Of a DNA stretch of 64,000 nucleotides, positions 59,496 through 64,000 are shown piece by piece. The position numbers were made by a program, and so were the translations under genes. The stretch comes from Propionicimonas paludicola (lineage in GTDB: Bacteria > Actinomycetota > Actinomycetes > Propionibacteriales > Propionibacteriaceae): contig NZ_PDJC01000001.1 in the NCBI RefSeq assembly GCF_002563675.1, positions 3,162,001-3,226,000 on the forward strand. Direction: 5' to 3'. Each line of letters starts with the position of its first letter. Position 1 is the first letter of the stretch. The notes beneath the pieces were generated by a model that saw only the letters and a program-made list of their open reading frames with translations, was not told the origin of the DNA and made no database searches.

Positions 59496-60083
59496 ATGGG
59501 CCGGCCGCCGCGATTCGACAACGACGACATCCTCAACGCCGCGCTGGCGGTTGTCGCCGAACGCTGGCGATATGCCACGGTCGAGGAGGTCGCCGCGCGC
59601 CTGGGGACCCGAGTGGGCAGCATCTACTACAGGTTCCCGACTCGGGAGTCCCTGTTCGTCGCGCTCTGGGTTCGCAGCATCCGACGCTTCCAGGTCGCGT
59701 TCATGGACGCACTGGAGAACCCGGATGCCGAGCAGGCGCTACTGGCCGCTGCCTGTCGGGTGCCTGACTACTGCCGGGCGAACCCCGAGGAGGCGATCGC
59801 GCTCACCTTGTATCGGTATCACGCCTTGGTGGCGGATTGCCCGCAGGACCAGCGCGAGGATGTTGTGAGTCTCAACGACTCCGCCGAGATGGCCCTTATG
59901 GCGACGGGCAGGCGTTTCGGTGCTGCCGATGCCGACCTGGTTAAGGTGCGAACGGCCGTGCAACAGCTTCCGTACGCGATGATTCGCCCCTACCTCGGCG
60001 CGAGTGAGCCCATTCCGGACTGGATCACGCCGGCGACCCGCGCTGCCAGCGCGGCGGTGCTGGCCCTGATACCGCGCGGCTGA
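59496..60083 (+). CDS. TetR family transcriptional regulator
   Basis: 195 residues. N-terminal helix-turn-helix (about 8-52; FDNDDILNAALAVVAERW, then VEEVAARLGTRVGSIYYRFP) followed by a ligand-binding helical domain. Divergent from the DUF2867-rarD pair; the shared 84-bp gap holds two copies of a 13-bp direct repeat, the probable operator. The inducer is unknown. Ends 13 bp before the convergent alpha/beta-hydrolase gene. Confidence 0.93.
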   Translation: MGRPPRFDNDDILNAALAVVAERWRYATVEEVAARLGTRVGSIYYRFPTRESLFVALWVRSIRRFQVAFMDALENPDAEQALLAAACRVPDYCRANPEEAIALTLYRYHALVADCPQDQREDVVSLNDSAEMALMATGRRFGAADADLVKVRTAVQQLPYAMIRPYLGASEPIPDWITPATRAASAAVLALIPRG

Positions 60084-60096
60084 AGCCGGGCCGGGC

Positions 60097-60741
60097 TCAG
60101 CGGAGCCCGAGGAAGTCGACCAGCAGCTGGTTGTACTGGTCGGCGGCCTCCAGGCTGGGCATGGCGCCGGCCCCGTCCAACTCCACGTAGAGGCCCTGCG
60201 GCAGTGCGTCGGCCAACTGCTTGCCGGCCGCCCGGGACGGGTCGGACGCCCCGGCGAACACCAACGCCGGCACCTCCACGGTGCCGATCTTGGCGCCGAA
60301 GTCGGCCCCGGCAATCACGTCCAGGGCGCGCAGCAGGTCGGCCTTGGTGGCTCCGCTGTCGGCCAGTGCCTGGTTGGGCAGCATCCGGATCAGCGTCTTC
60401 TGCATGCCCAGGGCCAGCCGGCCCGGGGTCAGCATGGCCCCGGAGAGCACCAGCCCGGCCACCATGCTCGGCTCGGTGGTGGCCACTTGCAGCGCGGTCA
60501 TGGCGCCGAGTTGGTGGCCGACCAGCCAGGCCTTCTCGATGCCGTAGCGGTCGAGCTGGCTGATCACGTCCGCGGCGGTCGAGACCAGTGAGATGTCACC
60601 TGGCTTACCGGGACGGAGCCCTGCCAGCCACGGCGCGATCACTCGGACGTCCGCACCGATGGCCTCGACCTGCGGCTGCCACATCTGTGGCGTCTGGCCG
60701 GCCGAGTGCAGCAGCACCACCGGCAACCGGCGGCCGGTCAT
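60097..60741 (-). CDS. alpha/beta-hydrolase fold protein lacking catalytic Ser and His
   Basis: 214 residues with the alpha/beta-hydrolase layout: HSAG oxyanion region at 12-15, nucleophile elbow at GHQLG and a final loop GAGAMPSLE. The elbow should be GHSxG, but position 77 is Gln; the catalytic His position (normally GAGHMP) is Ala193. The Asp-bearing loop ASDPS remains. It is therefore probably a non-catalytic member or uses another mechanism. Its ATG overlaps the ileS stop by one base (TGATG), so it is cotranslated with ileS. Function unknown. Confidence 0.85.
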   Translation of the reverse strand: MTGRRLPVVLLHSAGQTPQMWQPQVEAIGADVRVIAPWLAGLRPGKPGDISLVSTAADVISQLDRYGIEKAWLVGHQLGAMTALQVATTEPSMVAGLVLSGAMLTPGRLALGMQKTLIRMLPNQALADSGATKADLLRALDVIAGADFGAKIGTVEVPALVFAGASDPSRAAGKQLADALPQGLYVELDGAGAMPSLEAADQYNQLLVDFLGLR

Positions 60742-63700
60742 CACAGCTTGCTGACCGTGAAGGTGAAGCCGAGCTCCTCGTCAGCGAACCAACCCTCGCC
60801 GGCCGGGGCCTCGGCCACGTCGGTGGCCAGCACCTCGTCGGCGATCAGCCCGGCGTGGGCGCGGATGGCGTCCGCGGTCTCACCGGTGGCCGACCAGCGC
60901 AGCGCGATCCGGTCCGACACCTCGAAGCCCGACGACTTGCGAGCCTCCTGGATGGCGCGGACGAACTCGCGGGCCAGGCCGGCCCGGATCAGCTCGGGGG
61001 TCAGCTCGAGATCCAGGGCCACCGTCTCGCCCTGCTCGTTGACCACCGACCAGCCCTCGCGCGGACGCTCGGAGATCAGCACCTCCTCGGCGCTCACCTC
61101 GGTCGTTCCCAGCTCGGGCACCTCCACGGTGGCCGTACCCGAGGCGGCCAGGGACGCAGCCAGGGCGGAGGCATCGGCCGCGGCGATGGCATTGGCCACC
61201 AGCGGGGTCTGCTTGCCGAATCGCTTGCCCAGCGCCCGGAAGTTGCCCTTGGCCGAATGGTCGACCAGGTCACCGGCCGAAGCGAAGGACTCCACCGACT
61301 CCACGTTCAGCTCGGCCTCGATCTCGGCGATCAGCTCGGCGTCCAGCAGTCCGAACGCGGCGGACGGCACCAGCGCCCGGCGCAGCGGCTGACGGGTCTT
61401 CACCTTCGCCTCCGAGCGGGCCGAGCGGCCCAACTCGACGATCCGCCGGGTCAGCTGCATGGCCTCGTCCAGCCGGTCATCGATGGCGGCAACGTCGGCC
61501 AGCGGCCAGGTGGCCAGGTGCACCGACGCCGGAGCGGAGGCGTCCGTGGCGACCACGAGGTCCTGCCAGACCCGCTCGGTGAGGAACGGGGCCAGCGGGG
61601 CCATCAGCCGGGTGACCACGTTGATGGTCTCGTGCAGGGTGCGCAGAGCGCCGTCGCTGCCCTCCCAGAAGCGGCGCCGCGAGCGGCGCACGTACCAGTT
61701 GGACAGGTTGTCGACGAACTCGGCCAGCAGCGCACCGGCCCGCTGGGTGTCGAAGTCCTCCAGGGCCGCGGTCACGTCGCGGACCAGCACATTGCGGGCG
61801 CTGGTCAGCCAGCGATCCAGCACATGCGCCTTCTCGGTGGACGGCGCATCGACCGGCGACCACGAGTTCGCCCGGGCGTACAGGCTCTGGAACGCGACCG
61901 TGTTCAGGTAGGTCATCAGCACCTTGCGGACGGTCTCCTGGATGGTCTGGTGACCGACCCGGCGGGCCATCCACGGCGAGCCGCCGGCGGCCATGAACCA
62001 GCGGACGGCGTCCGCCCCGTGCTTATCCATCAGCGGGATGGGCTCCAGGATGTTGCCCAGGTGCTTGCTCATCTTGCGGCCGTCCTCGGCCAGGATGTGG
62101 CCCAGGCAGAGCACGTTCTTGTAGCTGGACTCGTCGAAGACCAGGGTGCCGATGGCCATCAGCGAGTAGAACCAGCCACGGGTCTGGTCGATGGCCTCAC
62201 AGATGAAGTCGGCCGGGTAGGCGGCCGCGAAGGCCTCCTTCGAGCCGTCCACCCACGGGTAGCCGAGCTGGCCGAACGGCATGGCGCCGGAGTCGAACCA
62301 GGCGTCGATCACCTCGGGCACCCGGTGTGCGGTCTTGCCGCACTGCGGGCAGGAGAAGCTCACCTCGTCCACGAACGGACGGTGCGGATCCAGCTCGGAC
62401 AAGTCGACGCCGGTCAGCTCGGACAGCTCGGCCCGAGAACCCACGCAGGTCTGGTGCTTGGCCTCACACCGCCAGATCGGCAGCGGGGTGCCCCAGTAGC
62501 GCGAGCGGGACAGCGCCCAGTCGATGTTGTTGTTCAGCCAGTCGCCGTAGCGTCCCCACTTGATGTGCTCGGGGTACCAGTTGGTCTTGCCGTTCTCGCG
62601 CAGCAGGGCGTCCTTGATGGCCGTGGTCCGGATGTACCACGACGGCTGGGCGTAGTAGAGCAGCGGGGTGTGGCAGCGCCAGCAGTGCGGGTAGGAGTGC
62701 ATGTGGTGCTCGACGGCGAACATCAGGCCGCGCCTGGTGAGGTCGTCGATGACAACGGCGTCCGCGTCCTTGAAGAACAGGCCGCCGACCAGGTCGAGGT
62801 CCTCATCGAAGGTGCCGTCGGGGCGCACCGGGTTGACCAGCGGTAGCCCGTAGGCGCGGCAGGCCTCCATGTCGACCTCGCCGAAAGCCGGAGCCTCGTG
62901 GACCAGGCCGGTGCCGTCCTCGGTGGTCACGTAGTCGGCCAGCAGGACGTAGTGGGTGCCGCCGACCACGTCGGGGAACTCGACCAGATCCAGCGGACGG
63001 CTGTACTTCCAGTACTCCAGTTCCTTGCCCTGGAACCTCTGGCCCAGGCACCAGCCATCGCCGAGCACCTTCTCGGCCAGCGCCTCGGCGACCACCAGCG
63101 ACTCACCGTCCGGCTCGTCCTTGGTGGCCACGACGTAGGTGACGTCCGGGTGCACGGCCGCGGCGGTGTTCGAGACCAGGGTCCACGGCGTGGTCGTCCA
63201 CACCAGCAGAGACGCCTTGCCGGCCAGCGGGCCGGAGATCAGCGGGAACCGGACGTACACGCTGGGGTCGGTGACGTCCTCGTAGCCCTGGGCCAGCTCG
63301 TGGTCGGACAGCGTGGTGCCGCAGCGCGGGCAGTACGGCGCGACCCGGTAGTCCTCGACCAGCAGCCCCTTGTCGTGGATCTGCTTCAGCGCCCACCAGA
63401 CCGACTCGACGAAGCTGGGGTTCATCGTCCAGTAGGCCTCGTCGAGGTTCACCCAGTAGCCCATTCGCGTGGTGAGTTCGGTGAACGCGTCCACGTGGCG
63501 GCTGACCGAGGCCCGGCACTTGGCGTTGAACGCCTCCACGCCGTAGGCCTCGATGTCGGGCTTGCCGTTGAAGCCCAGTTCCTTCTCCACAGCCAGCTCG
63601 ACGGGCAGGCCGTGGCAGTCCCAGCCGGCCCGGCGCTCGACGTGGAAGCCCTGCATGGTCTTGAACCGCGGGAACACGTCCTTGAAGACGCGGGCTTCGA

Positions 63701-63902
63701 TGTGGTGGGTGCCGGGCATGCCGTTGGCGGTGGGCGGACCCTCGTAGAACGTCCACGGTGCACCACCCTCGGTGCGCTCCAGGCTGGCCGCGAAGGTGTC
63801 GTTGGCGGCCCAGAAGTCGAGGATCTCGTGCTCCATGGCCGGCAGGTCGAGCATCGCGGGGACGGCGCGATACAGCGGACGCTCAGTGGAGTCGGTGGTC
63901 AT
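60741..63902 (-). CDS. ileS: isoleucyl-tRNA synthetase
   Basis: 1053 residues, class I synthetase charging tRNA-Ile. The HIGH-type motif is GTHH in PTANGMPGTHHIEAR, the KMSKS-type loop is KMSKH, and a long editing domain (about 190-390) lies between them. Zinc-binding cysteine pairs YCPRCG and CPQCG are present. The length, editing domain and KMSKH loop suggest the eukaryote-like type 2 enzyme, often naturally mupirocin resistant. ATG 63902 is set by a T-box leader that immediately precedes it. The alpha/beta-hydrolase gene follows and overlaps its stop. Confidence 0.97.
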   Translation of the reverse strand: MTTDSTERPLYRAVPAMLDLPAMEHEILDFWAANDTFAASLERTEGGAPWTFYEGPPTANGMPGTHHIEARVFKDVFPRFKTMQGFHVERRAGWDCHGLPVELAVEKELGFNGKPDIEAYGVEAFNAKCRASVSRHVDAFTELTTRMGYWVNLDEAYWTMNPSFVESVWWALKQIHDKGLLVEDYRVAPYCPRCGTTLSDHELAQGYEDVTDPSVYVRFPLISGPLAGKASLLVWTTTPWTLVSNTAAAVHPDVTYVVATKDEPDGESLVVAEALAEKVLGDGWCLGQRFQGKELEYWKYSRPLDLVEFPDVVGGTHYVLLADYVTTEDGTGLVHEAPAFGEVDMEACRAYGLPLVNPVRPDGTFDEDLDLVGGLFFKDADAVVIDDLTRRGLMFAVEHHMHSYPHCWRCHTPLLYYAQPSWYIRTTAIKDALLRENGKTNWYPEHIKWGRYGDWLNNNIDWALSRSRYWGTPLPIWRCEAKHQTCVGSRAELSELTGVDLSELDPHRPFVDEVSFSCPQCGKTAHRVPEVIDAWFDSGAMPFGQLGYPWVDGSKEAFAAAYPADFICEAIDQTRGWFYSLMAIGTLVFDESSYKNVLCLGHILAEDGRKMSKHLGNILEPIPLMDKHGADAVRWFMAAGGSPWMARRVGHQTIQETVRKVLMTYLNTVAFQSLYARANSWSPVDAPSTEKAHVLDRWLTSARNVLVRDVTAALEDFDTQRAGALLAEFVDNLSNWYVRRSRRRFWEGSDGALRTLHETINVVTRLMAPLAPFLTERVWQDLVVATDASAPASVHLATWPLADVAAIDDRLDEAMQLTRRIVELGRSARSEAKVKTRQPLRRALVPSAAFGLLDAELIAEIEAELNVESVESFASAGDLVDHSAKGNFRALGKRFGKQTPLVANAIAAADASALAASLAASGTATVEVPELGTTEVSAEEVLISERPREGWSVVNEQGETVALDLELTPELIRAGLAREFVRAIQEARKSSGFEVSDRIALRWSATGETADAIRAHAGLIADEVLATDVAEAPAGEGWFADEELGFTFTVSKL

Positions 63903-64000
63903 CGGGTGCCCTTCGTCGGTGGTGCGGACGAAGGGACGAGGCGAACCCCGCGGTACCACCCTTCTTGGGTGCCGAGATCGGCACCCCGCTCTTGCTCGCC
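63903..64000 (-). ncRNA. translational T-box riboswitch leader of ileS, 5' part beyond window
   Basis: On the minus strand the conserved T-box AAGAAGGGTGGTACCGCGG lies at 63966-63948; TGGT pairs with the uncharged tRNA 3' end. Just before it is a 9-bp stem GGGTGCCGA/TCGGCACCC (63967-63986). CCCTTCGTC (63935-63927) can pair either with the T-box AAGGG to form the antisequestrator or with GACGAAGGG (63917-63909), which holds the ribosome site before the ATG. The two pairings exclude each other, so binding of uncharged tRNA-Ile frees the ribosome site. Stem I and the specifier codon lie beyond base 64000. Confidence 0.93.

Noticed and set aside
60588-62846. 752-residue plus-strand frame opposite ileS
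   Set aside because: Shadow of isoleucyl-tRNA synthetase, rich in Gly/Arg/Gln/Val with no domain signature.

Overview
The window reads as chromosomal DNA of a high-GC Gram-positive actinomycete. Codons end overwhelmingly in G or C, GTG and TTG starts are common, there is a GTP-type PEP carboxykinase, and ileS carries an actinobacterial translational T-box leader. A 6-phosphofructokinase of the mixed ATP/PPi type would fit Propionibacteriales, but that placement is only a suggestion. Coding density is high. I see no insertion sequence, prophage, CRISPR array or rRNA. Three tRNA genes are present: Arg-ACG, Ser-GCU and Ser-UGA.

Layout. 0-9.5 kb: a truncated M20 amidohydrolase, a small membrane protein, a secreted protein joining a ricin-type lectin domain to a GT80 sialyltransferase-like domain, tRNA-Arg, pckG, an Old Yellow Enzyme, a methyltransferase and an ECF sigma/membrane-partner pair. 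9.6-25 kb: a carbohydrate-use region with a GH3 beta-glucosidase and two sugar ABC cassettes that converge tail to tail. The first runs ROK regulator, binding protein, two permeases, GH5. The second runs binding protein, two permeases, GH63-like hydrolase, with a LacI regulator behind it. Neither cassette has an ATPase gene, so both probably use a shared MsiK-type ATPase encoded elsewhere. Each has its own operators, and each carries a 13-14 bp hairpin directly after the binding-protein gene. 25-31 kb: a large LuxR-type regulator, an XRE/membrane-protein pair with twin operators, tRNA-Ser(GCU), an LCP cell-wall ligase and tRNA-Ser(UGA).

31-43 kb: a quinone reductase; a gamma-glutamyl trio (GCS2 ligase, glutamine amidotransferase, cyclotransferase-like protein); a beta-lactamase-fold protein overlapping an aldo/keto reductase; a MerR/GyrI regulator with a textbook 19-bp-spacer promoter and a free-standing GyrI protein; two overlapping coiled-coil genes reminiscent of DivIVA/FilP/Scy; threonine synthase; a sigma-region-4-like protein; and an AEC transporter. 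43.3-43.7 kb is a non-coding island of nested repeats. 43.7-64 kb: pdxH, an aminotransferase, a GlxA-type regulator, an isochorismatase-like hydrolase, a HAD phosphatase, ilvD, PhzF, phosphofructokinase, a lipoprotein, a YgjV-GNAT fusion, an M3 peptidase, fused PabB-PabC, rarD, a DUF2867/TetR divergent pair, an alpha/beta-hydrolase that has lost its catalytic Ser and His, and ileS.

The most unusual gene is the secreted lectin/GT80-like protein at 1.3-3.4 kb. Other structures that gene calls do not explain are a dispersed family of GGGGACGGTTCC and GGGGGCAGTCCCC palindromes in intergenic gaps and the repeat island at 43.3 kb.
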